DNA of 64,000 nucleotides, from assembly GCF_002709775.1 (NCBI RefSeq), contig NZ_PAQR01000010.1, positions 111,424-175,423 on the forward strand, written 5' to 3'. Below, in pieces: positions 33,976 through 43,976 of this stretch. Source of the stretch: Thalassospira sp. (lineage in GTDB: Bacteria; Pseudomonadota; Alphaproteobacteria; Rhodospirillales; Thalassospiraceae). How positions within the stretch are numbered: position 1 is the stretch's first letter; each line of letters begins with the position of its first letter. Both the position numbers and the translations under genes were made by a program. The notes beneath the pieces are model-generated. The model did no database searches. It had not been told where the DNA came from and worked only from the letters and a program-made list of their open reading frames with translations.

Positions 33976-36000
33976 ATGGCCATTTCCGGTGATGCTCAAC
34001 TTGCCAAACTGCTTGAAGCCGCCAATGTCGACAAGGATGTTAGCGCTGTCATCGATCTGATTGACGGTGTTCTGGCCGCCGCCGAAGGCAGCACGCGAGA
34101 AGACTGGATCGATCTGATCTGCCAATCCCCGGGTGATGAATTGCGGGCTGAATTGCTTGCACTGCGTGATGAACGCAAAAGCCGCTTTAAAATGGCCAAG
34201 GATGATTTTGACGCAGCCCACAGACTGGATGCCTTGCGCACCTATCTTTCGGCCAAGGGCGTTGATGGTTTTGTCGTGCCGCGTGCCGATGAGCATCAGG
34301 GCGAAAACGTGCCGGCCCGGGCCGAGCGCCTGGCATGGTTGACAGGCTTTACCGGCTCTGCCGGGGCGGCTGTCGTTCTGCGCGACAAGGCAGCTGTCTT
34401 TGTCGATGGTCGCTACACCATTCAGGTTCGTCAGCAAGTTAGCCGGGATCTTTTTGAATATCGCCATTTGGTCGAAGAACCGGTGGTCGGCTGGTTGCAC
34501 GACAATCTGAAATCCGGGCAGAAGCTTGCCTATGATCCGTGGCTGCATACCGTGCAGCAGGCAACACATCTTCGTTCTGCCTGCGACGCGGTCGGGGCGG
34601 AACTGATTGCGATTGACACCAACCCGATTGATGCCATCTGGCATGCCCAACCACATCTGCCACTTGGTCCGGTGCGTCCGCATCCGATGGAATATGCCGG
34701 GAAGTCCAGTTTTGAAAAGCGCACCCAGATTGCCGAAATCCTGTCACGCATTTCATGCGATAGCGCCATTTTATCTGCACCTGACAGCATTGCCTGGCTT
34801 TTGAATATCCGTGGTGCCGATGTGCCGCAAACGCCGCTGGCACTTGGCTATGCGATCATTAACGGGGATGCTTCGGTTGATCTGTTCATGGATGAACGCA
34901 AGGTTGCAGCGGAAACCTTCGCATGGTTGTCGGGCGAGGCCAATCTGCGTGCGCCGGGCGAACTTGCAGACGCCCTGCAGGCAATGGGCAATCAATCCGT
35001 GCGTCTGGATGAAGCAACGGCGGCCGACTGGCTTCGCATGCAGCTTTCCGATGCAGGTGCGACTGTTCGTGTCGGGCGCGATCCGGTGGCCATTCCCAAG
35101 GCGTGCAAGAATGATGTCGAACTCGAAGGATCGCGCAAGGCCCACAAGCGCGATGGCGAGAAGATCATTCGGTATTTCAAATGGCTTGATGAAGCCGCCG
35201 CCGGTGGTGACATCGATGAGCGTGCGGCAGCCGACATGTTGCTGTCGATGCGGGCCGAAGACCCGCTGTTCCGCGACTCAAGCTTTGAAACCATTCCGGG
35301 CAGCGGTCCGAACGGGGCGCTTTGCCATTACCGCAATACCCCGGAAACCAACCGCAAACTCACACCGGGCGAGATTTTCCTGATTGATTCCGGTGCGCAG
35401 TATCTTGATGGCACCACCGATATCACCCGAACAACCGTGATTGGCGAGCCGTCTCAGGAACATCGCGATCGCTTTACCCGCGTGCTCAAGGGCCATATCG
35501 CGCTTGCCCGTGCTGTGTTCCCGGTGGGAACCACCGGCCAGCAGCTTGATACACTGGCCCGCATGCCGCTGTGGGAAGCCGGGCTTGATTTTGACCATGG
35601 GACGGGGCATGGCGTTGGCAGTTACCTTGGCGTGCATGAAGGCCCGCAACGTATTTCCAAAGCTCCGAACAAGGTGGCATTGAAACCCGGCATGATCGTC
35701 TCAAACGAACCGGGCTTCTATAAGGAAGGCGAATACGGCATCCGGATTGAAAACCTGATTGCGGTAACCGAAATTGATGCGCCGATTGGCGCAGATCGCA
35801 AGATGCTTGGCTTTGAGACGCTGACCTTCTCGCCGATTGAGCGCAAGCTGATTGATCCGGAATTGATGACCAGGGACGAGCTGCAGTGGCTTAATGACTA
35901 CCACGCGCAAGTCTATGCAATGTATGCCGATGATCTTGATGATGATCATCGGGAATGGCTGCAAAACGCGACGGCGCCGATCAAAAAGAAGCAGGACTGA
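33976..36000 (+). CDS. pepP: Xaa-Pro aminopeptidase (M24B, three-domain form) with N-terminal extension
   Basis: A 674-residue metallopeptidase that removes N-terminal residues preceding proline. It is of the eukaryotic APP1-like three-domain type: two N-terminal creatinase-like domains (about 83-385) and the pita-bread catalytic domain (about 395-610). Metal ligands match: D471 (IDSGAQY), D482 (TTDITRT), H545 (GHGVGSY), E578 (NEPGFY) and E592 (RIENL). Before the canonical start RLDALRTYLSAKGVDGFVVP (res 83) are about 80 extra residues of helical, unassigned sequence. The ATG at 33976 has AAGAGGA 5 bases upstream; upstream in-frame codons to 33796 lack such a site. It is monocistronic, with a terminator behind. 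The symbol pepP is used loosely. Confidence 0.92.
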   Translation: MAISGDAQLAKLLEAANVDKDVSAVIDLIDGVLAAAEGSTREDWIDLICQSPGDELRAELLALRDERKSRFKMAKDDFDAAHRLDALRTYLSAKGVDGFVVPRADEHQGENVPARAERLAWLTGFTGSAGAAVVLRDKAAVFVDGRYTIQVRQQVSRDLFEYRHLVEEPVVGWLHDNLKSGQKLAYDPWLHTVQQATHLRSACDAVGAELIAIDTNPIDAIWHAQPHLPLGPVRPHPMEYAGKSSFEKRTQIAEILSRISCDSAILSAPDSIAWLLNIRGADVPQTPLALGYAIINGDASVDLFMDERKVAAETFAWLSGEANLRAPGELADALQAMGNQSVRLDEATAADWLRMQLSDAGATVRVGRDPVAIPKACKNDVELEGSRKAHKRDGEKIIRYFKWLDEAAAGGDIDERAAADMLLSMRAEDPLFRDSSFETIPGSGPNGALCHYRNTPETNRKLTPGEIFLIDSGAQYLDGTTDITRTTVIGEPSQEHRDRFTRVLKGHIALARAVFPVGTTGQQLDTLARMPLWEAGLDFDHGTGHGVGSYLGVHEGPQRISKAPNKVALKPGMIVSNEPGFYKEGEYGIRIENLIAVTEIDAPIGADRKMLGFETLTFSPIERKLIDPELMTRDELQWLNDYHAQVYAMYADDLDDDHREWLQNATAPIKKKQD

Positions 36001-36024
36001 CCCGGGTAATGGGTGAGATGTAGT

Positions 36025-36057
36025 AAAAGGCCGCGTCGGTTTATGGCGCGGCTTTTT
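36025..36057 (+). terminator. Terminator of the Xaa-Pro aminopeptidase gene
   Basis: Stem GCCGCG/CGCGGC extended by flanking A and T runs, loop 11 bases, ending in TTTTT. Confidence 0.8.
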
Positions 36058-36085
36058 GCATCCTCGACACTGACAAACAGGATCG

Positions 36086-36107
36086 AATGCCGTTATAAGA
36101 CGGTATT
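36086..36107 (+). promoter_or_regulatory. Inverted repeat upstream of the aldo/keto reductase gene
   Basis: AATGCCGT - TATAAG - ACGGTATT is an inverted repeat with one mismatch. It lies 50 bases before the start codon and could be an operator overlapping a -10 (TATAAG). No regulator is adjacent. Confidence 0.35.
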
Positions 36108-36157
36108 GGATCGATTCAAGGAAAGCGGCAAACCGCTTCTGAAAGCAGGAGGAACAT

Positions 36158-37210
36158 ATGGCTGAAGTCGAAGCCCAGTGGATGGCAAATCCCGATCGCT
36201 ATGATGACGAGAATTGGAACCGTTGCGGGCGCAGTGGATTGCTTCTGCCGAAAATCACGCTTGGTCTGTGGCAGAATTTCGGTGGCGTGGATGTTTATGA
36301 AACTCAGCGCGCGATGATCCGCCGCGCCTTTGACCGTGGTGTGTTTCATTTCGATCTTGCCAATAACTATGGCCCGCCGCCGGGTTCGGCCGAGGAAAAC
36401 TTTGGCAAGGTTTTATCGCAGGATCTGAAACGCCACCGGGACGAGTTGGTGATTTCGACCAAGGCAGGTTACCGCATGTGGCCGGGACCGTTCGGAGAAT
36501 GGGGTTCGCGCAAATATCTGATCTCCAGCCTTGATCAAAGCTTGAAGCGGATGGGGCTGGATTATGTCGATATCTTCTATTCCCACCGGGTTGATCCCAA
36601 TACGCCGCTTGCCGAAACCATGGGCGCACTTGATCAGATCGTACGGTCCGGCAAGGCGCTTTATGTCGGGATTTCGTCCTATTCACCGGAAATGACCCGC
36701 GAAGCACATGCGATCCTCAAAGACATGGGAACGCCATGTGTCATTCATCAGCCGTCCTATTCGATGGTCAATCGTTGGGTCGAGGATGGGCTGCTTGATA
36801 CCCTGTCCGAGCTCGGCATGGGATGTATTGCCTTCTCGCCGCTGGCACAGGGGCTTCTGACCAACAAGTATCTCAATGGTGTGCCCGAAGATTCCCGTGC
36901 CGCACTCGAAGGATCCTTCCAGCCGGGCATGTTGTCAGACGAGAACCTTGATCGGGTTCGCGCCCTGAATGAAATCGCCAAACGCCGTGGTCAGACCCTG
37001 GCGCAAATGGCGATTGCCTGGGTGCTGCGCCGCCCAGAGGTTACATCGGCCCTGATTGGTGCACGTCACGTCCAGCAGCTCGATAACAGCCTTGATGCGC
37101 TTAATAACCTTGAATTCAGTGCAGAAGAACTGGCCGAGATCGACAAATATGCCGGGGATGCGGGTATCAACCTCTGGCAAAAGTCCTCGGACAGTCAGGC
37201 TCCTGTCTGA
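36158..37210 (+). CDS. Aldo/keto reductase, YghZ / Kv-beta-like subfamily
   Basis: A 350-residue NADPH-dependent TIM-barrel oxidoreductase. The catalytic tetrad is visible: D66 (FDLANNYG), Y71, K102 (STKAGYR) and H143 (YSHRVD). The segment ANNYGPPPGSAEENFG and GPFGEWGSRKYL are typical of the AKR14/YghZ group, which reduces L-glyceraldehyde 3-phosphate and methylglyoxal in E. coli; the substrate here is inferred only from family. AGGAGGAA lies just before the ATG at 36158. It is monocistronic, between terminators. Confidence 0.9.
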   Translation: MAEVEAQWMANPDRYDDENWNRCGRSGLLLPKITLGLWQNFGGVDVYETQRAMIRRAFDRGVFHFDLANNYGPPPGSAEENFGKVLSQDLKRHRDELVISTKAGYRMWPGPFGEWGSRKYLISSLDQSLKRMGLDYVDIFYSHRVDPNTPLAETMGALDQIVRSGKALYVGISSYSPEMTREAHAILKDMGTPCVIHQPSYSMVNRWVEDGLLDTLSELGMGCIAFSPLAQGLLTNKYLNGVPEDSRAALEGSFQPGMLSDENLDRVRALNEIAKRRGQTLAQMAIAWVLRRPEVTSALIGARHVQQLDNSLDALNNLEFSAEELAEIDKYAGDAGINLWQKSSDSQAPV

Positions 37211-37235
37211 TCCTGACGTCTGCATAATCATGATG

Positions 37236-37271
37236 AAAACCCCGACCGGAGCGTGCTCTGATCGGGGTTTT
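37236..37271. terminator. Bidirectional terminator between the AKR and LysR genes
   Basis: AAAACCCCGA at 37236-37245 pairs with TCGGGGTTTT at 37262-37271, and the inner part pairs imperfectly through GGAGC/GCTC. Both strands end in TTTT, fitting two convergent genes. Confidence 0.8.
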
Positions 37272-37291
37272 CTAATTGTGGCTAATCCAGC

Positions 37292-38197
37292 TTATTGGTT
37301 GGCCATCGGAACGGTCCCGGCCAGATCGCGCAAGGTATCGACAACGGCCTTGCCCCCGGCACTGAGCGGGCGGTCTTGTAACCAGGACAGCATCACCTTG
37401 CGTGACAGCTCCGGATTGGTGATCCGCCGTGCCTTGAGACGCCCGGTAGAAAGTTCCTGAACCAGCGAACTGCGCGGAAGAACCGTGTGCCCGACATTGC
37501 GGCTAACCAGATCGACCAACACACGAAGGGCGTCGGCCTCTACCACCGGGGTCAACGGACGACCGGCGCGAAAGGCCGCTTCTTGCATCATGGCGCGTAG
37601 TCCGTGCTTGTTGGTTGGCATGATCAGGGGCAGGGACAGGACATCCTCATAGGCGATTTCGGTTTCCTGCTCGCCGACCTGCGACGGATGGGAAATCAGA
37701 AACAGGTCTTCACGCCAAAGCGGTTCGGCATGCAGGCTGCGCGAAATCATGCCGTCATGAAGAATGCCGATATCAAGGCGCCCCGAAAGCAACCCTTCCT
37801 GCACATCACCGGTCAGGTCTTCGGCAACCGTGATGTTGAGATCGGGATAGCGATCGCGCAGGGTTTCGATCAAGGCCCCGGTAATCACGATCCCGGCACT
37901 GGGCGGGACACCGACATGAACGTGACCGGTAATCTGGCTGCTGCGCGCGGACAGGTCGGCCTCAAGCCGGGCAAGGTCGGTCAGGATGACACGGGCGCGT
38001 TCGGCCAGCATCTGGCCGGCCTCGGTCAGTTTGACGCCACGCCCGGTGCGTTCGAGCAGTTTGGTATCAAGGGTTTCTTCAAGCAGGTTCAACTGCCGAC
38101 TGAGTGCCGGCTGCGACAGGTTAAGCCGCTCTGCCGCGCGCGACAGGCTTCCGAGTTCGGCAATATGAACAAAGCTTCTGAGTTGTTTGATATCCAT
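37292..38197 (-). CDS. LysR-family transcriptional regulator
   Basis: A 301-residue LTTR. The N-terminal winged helix MDIKQLRSFVHIAELGSLSR with AAERLNLSQPALSRQLNLLE is canonical; the C-terminal 200 residues form the effector-binding Rossmann-like domain (VGVPPSAGIVITGALIETLR begins it). The pattern, including LPRSSLVQEL near the C-terminus, resembles Nac/CysB-like regulators, but the effector is unknown. It is divergent from an EamA-family exporter with 140 bases between their starts, and a symmetric operator is present there, so regulation of that exporter is likely. Confidence 0.9.
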   Translation of the reverse strand: MDIKQLRSFVHIAELGSLSRAAERLNLSQPALSRQLNLLEETLDTKLLERTGRGVKLTEAGQMLAERARVILTDLARLEADLSARSSQITGHVHVGVPPSAGIVITGALIETLRDRYPDLNITVAEDLTGDVQEGLLSGRLDIGILHDGMISRSLHAEPLWREDLFLISHPSQVGEQETEIAYEDVLSLPLIMPTNKHGLRAMMQEAAFRAGRPLTPVVEADALRVLVDLVSRNVGHTVLPRSSLVQELSTGRLKARRITNPELSRKVMLSWLQDRPLSAGGKAVVDTLRDLAGTVPMANQ

Positions 38198-38231
38198 GCG
38201 TCACGATCCTGCACGGGTTCCTGCGGTGGTT

Positions 38232-38270
38232 TTGCTATCTGATATAGCCAAAGCTGATATCTGATAGCAA
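38232..38270. promoter_or_regulatory. Candidate LysR operator between the LysR and EamA genes
   Basis: The perfect arms TTGCTATC (38232-38239) and GATAGCAA (38263-38270) enclose further copies of CTGATA at 38239, 38254 and 38261. Long interrupted palindromes with inner half-sites in a divergent promoter are typical of LTTR recognition and activation sites. Confidence 0.6.
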
Positions 38271-38337
38271 TTAATTCGAATTGAATAATGGCAGCTTGCA
38301 GGTGACTATGGCAACCAAGAGAGGATCGGAGAAACTC

Positions 38338-39372
38338 ATGACGCCACCATCGTCACCCTCAGAGCCTGGGCAACAGAGCATCCCGGCATCAGACGCCAAT
38401 GTGGCTGCGCCGTCAACTGCACCTGTCGTGTCGCCAGCGGGTTCGGCCCTGACCATTGTTTTGCTGGCGACTGTCGCCTTGGCCATGAAAGGCCTTCTGG
38501 CCAAGTTTGTCTATGCCACCGGCATGACCGTTGATGGCTTGTTACTGCTACGGTTTCTGATTGCGATGCCGTTCTTCTGGCTTGGCGTGGTTATGTTTGG
38601 CAAGAACCGGCCTGGCGAACGCAAGATGAAACCGGTCGATCTGGCTTGGGGCGGGCTTTATGGCGGCATGTTTTTTCTGGCCGCCCTGTTTGATTTCACG
38701 GCCGTTTCGCTGATTGATGTCACGGTGTCGCGGATTGTCTTGTTTACCTTCCCCGCGATCGTGATGATCCTTGAAGCCCTTCACAAGGGACGCTTCCCGC
38801 CATTTCGCCAGATCGTCTGCTTTGTCATTACCTATGTCGGGTTGGTTCTGGTTCTGGCACCGGGCGGGTTTGGTGAGGTATCTCAGACATTGTGGTACGG
38901 GGCGGCCTGGGCTTTTTGCTCCGCACTGACCTATGCGATTTATCTTTATTTCGGGCAGCGGATGATTACGACCGTTGGCTCCATGCATTTTGCCGCCCTG
39001 ATCAATACGGCGGCGGGTATCTGCATGGTGGTTTACGAGCTGATCGTGCAGAACCCGCTGAACCTGAATATGGCGGGGATCATGTGGACGGTGGGGATTT
39101 CGATCTTTTGCACCGTTATCCCGTTCTTCCTGCTCTATGAAGGCATCCGCCGGGTCGGCGAAACACAGGCATCGCTGATCTCATTGTCCGGTCCTGCCAT
39201 GACATTCTTTGCTGCATGGCTGTTCCTGGGCGAGGTCCTGACAATCCCACAATTGATCGGATTTGCGGTGGTTACGATCGGCGTGGCGTCATTGAAAAAC
39301 AGCTTTACACTGGCGGGGTTGGGGCGGTTGCTTGCACGGCCTTTTGCCTCTGGCGGGCCAACGCAGCGCTAA
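38338..39372 (+). CDS. EamA/DMT-family transporter
   Basis: A 344-residue membrane protein with about ten spans in two EamA repeats (about residues 35-170 and 190-325). The first repeat starts ALTIVLLATVALAMKGLLAK; the second ends in FLGEVLTIPQLIGFAVVTIG, a typical EamA close. Members export amino acids, nucleosides or other metabolites; the substrate here is unknown. The start at ATG 38338 has GGAG 6 bases upstream; ATG 38308 and TTG 38281 are in frame. The N-terminal 35 residues are Pro/Ser/Ala-rich and probably disordered in the cytoplasm. It is likely controlled by the divergent LysR protein. Confidence 0.88.
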   Translation: MTPPSSPSEPGQQSIPASDANVAAPSTAPVVSPAGSALTIVLLATVALAMKGLLAKFVYATGMTVDGLLLLRFLIAMPFFWLGVVMFGKNRPGERKMKPVDLAWGGLYGGMFFLAALFDFTAVSLIDVTVSRIVLFTFPAIVMILEALHKGRFPPFRQIVCFVITYVGLVLVLAPGGFGEVSQTLWYGAAWAFCSALTYAIYLYFGQRMITTVGSMHFAALINTAAGICMVVYELIVQNPLNLNMAGIMWTVGISIFCTVIPFFLLYEGIRRVGETQASLISLSGPAMTFFAAWLFLGEVLTIPQLIGFAVVTIGVASLKNSFTLAGLGRLLARPFASGGPTQR

Positions 39373-39394
39373 GCGATCTTGGTGATCCGTCGGT

Positions 39395-39934
39395 TTACCA
39401 GCGGCGGATATCAATTTCGTGTTCAGGCAGGCGTTCACCTCGGCGCCATTTTAGCGGATCGATAAATTCCCCGGCCCAGACACCACTGCGGGCTTGGCGG
39501 GCCTGATTTTCATAGGCCTCGTATTCTGGCACCTGATCGGGGCGGGCAACCGCCATGCCACGCAGGATCAGGCTTTGCCCAATGTCGACCCCATTGGCAT
39601 TGCGACAGACGGCCATATTGCGATTATAGCGGTTCTTGCCGCGCATTTCGCAAGTGATCGGGGTGGCGACCAGAAGGTTGGTGGTAAGCTGCCATGCCTC
39701 GGCCCCGCAGGCTGTGCTTTGACCATTGACCAGACATTTCTGGAAACGGTTCATCGCATCCGCCCCCCACAGATCAACACGCTTGAAGCCAAACTCCAGC
39801 GTATCGGCATCAATGGCGCGTGCTGGACCGGACAAAGTGTCAAAGTCCGGATCGGCAAATCCGTATGATGGGCGCAGGGTAAAAAACGCAATAAGGACAA
39901 GTGCAAAAACGCCTGTGAAACGGTGGTTTTTCAT
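39395..39934 (-). CDS. Secreted staphylococcal-nuclease-fold protein, catalytic residues altered
   Basis: A 179-residue protein with a signal peptide (hydrophobic about 8-20, likely cut after GFA at residue 27). The remainder follows the SNase-like pattern of alphaproteobacteria: VDLWGADAMNRFQKC (53-67), CGAEAW, ITCEMRGKNRYNRNMAVC and DIGQSLILRGMAVA, closing with ARSGVWAGEFIDPLKWR. In staphylococcal nuclease the catalytic set is R35, E43 and R87. Aligning on the conserved Asp (D59 here), R35 becomes D54 and E43 becomes N62; only the third Arg (R105 in RYNR) remains. Nuclease activity is therefore doubtful. Conserved cysteines suggest disulphides in the periplasm. It is convergent with the EamA gene. 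Confidence 0.8.
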   Translation of the reverse strand: MKNHRFTGVFALVLIAFFTLRPSYGFADPDFDTLSGPARAIDADTLEFGFKRVDLWGADAMNRFQKCLVNGQSTACGAEAWQLTTNLLVATPITCEMRGKNRYNRNMAVCRNANGVDIGQSLILRGMAVARPDQVPEYEAYENQARQARSGVWAGEFIDPLKWRRGERLPEHEIDIRRW

Positions 39935-40153
39935 TTCGATACTTATCCTTAAGGGCGGGTCATTCGCGGTCTAGGGTATTGGCAAATAATACAATTTTGA
40001 CCCAGCGCAACATTTCTATCAGCTCAGATTGATATAAGTTCCCTTCATTGAAGGTCAATGATCGCAGTTTGTGCTTTCCGGGTAAATCCTTTGCCGATTT
40101 TCCCCGTCATCACACTGTTTGCGGCTTTCAATATGCTGCCACGGAGGTGTTCC

Positions 40154-41350
40154 TTGAACAGATCTCTTTCCAAGGAAATGCTGGAAAGTATTCGAAAATC
40201 GGGTTTGCATAAGCCCGGTCACAGTGCATTCGTTCTTGATTTTGCGGGTATACCTGCTGCTCGGAACCTGACGGTCTTTTGTGCGATTGTGCGCTATGTC
40301 GAAGACAGTTGCTTGTCAGGTGTGCGGGCGAAACTGCTTTCACGCTACGCGATATCGGTTCTGGTTCCCCATGAAAACCGGGGCAGGATGGTTGAGTTCG
40401 TTGAAGGACTGAACGGTTTTCTGTTGTCGCGGCGTTATGGCGGCATTGATATCCGGTTGTTTGATCTTGACCATGAAACACCGCATTTTGCGATGCTTTG
40501 TATCGAGTATTTGCGCTCTGCCTCTATCGGGACTGCGCAAGAGTTCCTCGATTTCCATACGGAAAGCCCGGACTGCGTTTCCAAACTAGGCGAGTTGATA
40601 GAACTCGAACGTGTCGTCGGGCAGGCGGACATGTCCATGCATTTACGGTTTCAATCCCTATGGCATCTCGAGCCTGGAATGGCGCCCAGCCAGTATGGCG
40701 AGGAAATGTGGGTATCCATGGCCGCGATGGAAGAGATCACCGGTAAAAGCATCCTTCATGATCCGTGGATGTTTTCCCGGTTTACCGAGTTTCTGGATAA
40801 CAGGGTTTTATCCCATATCACCAAGGAACGAAGTACGCCGCGCGGCCGGCAATTCCTGAACCTTAATCCGGTGGCAGCGGTAAGTGCCAATTTTGATCGC
40901 ATGATCAAAACGCTTCCGATGACACAGATACGCCAATTGATTGTCGAATTTGCTTTGCCGGTTTGGCGCGATAACGCCAAGGTCGCGGCCTCGATCCTCA
41001 AGCGTTTTGAGCGTTTCGGTATCGGGCTTGCCCTTGATGCAATACCGATCCAGAACCTTGCCGATATGTCTGATGAGGAGCTCAGCGTCGCGCGGTTTCT
41101 GAAGCTTTATGTCGCAACAGTTCAGCCTGACGTGATCACGAGCTGTATGGCCAAAGTGCCTAAGGACGTTCTGGATCGCGTTGTGCTCTGCCGATGTGAA
41201 ACCGTTGAACAGATCAAGGCCGGCGTGCAGGCGGGGGCGAAGTATTTTCAGGGATACGGTTTGCCGGAGTTCCTGAATAAACCTGATGAGGTCGAAAGCG
41301 TCCTTGGAACCGGTCGGGTGCGAAAACTTCACCTTGTCGGGAGACGCTAG
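40154..41350 (+). CDS. Protein with a degenerate EAL-like C-terminal domain
   Basis: A 398-residue soluble protein. The C-terminal part (about 245-398) follows the pattern of EAL c-di-GMP phosphodiesterases: IVEFALPVWRDNAKVAASIL, FGIGLALDAIPIQNL (LALDAI at 292-297 where active enzymes have LALDDF), CETVEQIKAGVQAGA and YFQGYGLPEF. The EAL triad is missing and the catalytic DD is DA, so it is probably a c-di-GMP binder or a protein-interaction domain. The first 240 residues are unassigned. A TTG start at 40154 is chosen since GGAGGTG lies just before it; an ATG at 40133 precedes that site. It has no operon partner; the next gene is convergent. Confidence 0.75.
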   Translation: MNRSLSKEMLESIRKSGLHKPGHSAFVLDFAGIPAARNLTVFCAIVRYVEDSCLSGVRAKLLSRYAISVLVPHENRGRMVEFVEGLNGFLLSRRYGGIDIRLFDLDHETPHFAMLCIEYLRSASIGTAQEFLDFHTESPDCVSKLGELIELERVVGQADMSMHLRFQSLWHLEPGMAPSQYGEEMWVSMAAMEEITGKSILHDPWMFSRFTEFLDNRVLSHITKERSTPRGRQFLNLNPVAAVSANFDRMIKTLPMTQIRQLIVEFALPVWRDNAKVAASILKRFERFGIGLALDAIPIQNLADMSDEELSVARFLKLYVATVQPDVITSCMAKVPKDVLDRVVLCRCETVEQIKAGVQAGAKYFQGYGLPEFLNKPDEVESVLGTGRVRKLHLVGRR

Positions 41351-41392
41351 ATCTCCGCTGGGTGCATCCGGTGGCAGGTGGTGGCAGGTATA

Positions 41393-41413
41393 AGCGACCT
41401 AATACAGGTCGCT
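41393..41413 (-). terminator. Hairpin at the end of the NTF2-like gene
   Basis: A perfect 8-bp stem AGCGACCT/AGGTCGCT with a 5-base loop overlaps the stop codon. It lacks a T tract on either strand, so it is at best a weak terminator for the convergent genes. Confidence 0.4.
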
Positions 41414-41791
41414 ATATCTGATTTCATCAAGCTGCGCGAAGATGACTTTCCATTGGTCATCCTGCTTAAGCAGGGCAAAGGCGTAGTCACAATCAAAGAT
41501 CAGGTTGTTTTCCGAATTGCCAAAGCGGAAGGAGACAATCGCACGTGCGCCGCCGGGAAGAGCGGAATGCTGTTCAACCACCATGGATTTTGCCATGGCC
41601 AGATCGGCGTTTTTCAGTTCTTCGAAAAAGGACTGGTGATATTTGTGCAGGTCTGACGAGTTCGCAATTGCCTGAACACCGGACAGATCGTTGATCAGGC
41701 ACGGGAAGTGAAAGAAATCATCAAGCGCGTTTTCTTCGAGCTTGAGATGGGCGTCGACATAACGGCGAAAAAAATTTCCAAGGTCTTCCAT
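41399..41791 (-). CDS. Small NTF2/SnoaL-like hypothetical protein, about 130 aa
   Basis: I do not recognise a named family. The pattern of an N-terminal helix (FFRRYVDAHLKLEENALDDF), FFHFPCLINDLSG and C-terminal strands with AIVSFRFG, DCDYAFALLKQDDQWKVIF is that of NTF2-like (SnoaL) folds, which may be enzymes or binding modules. No signal peptide. ATG 41791 follows GGGGAAG by 7 bases. It lies 21-27 bases after ligA in the same direction and is probably co-transcribed with it; a functional tie is not evident. Confidence 0.72.
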   Translation of the reverse strand: MEDLGNFFRRYVDAHLKLEENALDDFFHFPCLINDLSGVQAIANSSDLHKYHQSFFEELKNADLAMAKSMVVEQHSALPGGARAIVSFRFGNSENNLIFDCDYAFALLKQDDQWKVIFAQLDEIRYSDLY

Positions 41792-41818
41792 CAGCACACT
41801 TCCCCAGTGAGAACGTTT

Positions 41819-43945
<2,127 letters not shown>

Positions 43946-43976
43946 TCAAGGTTTGGCCGACATTGTGGCGTCGGGA

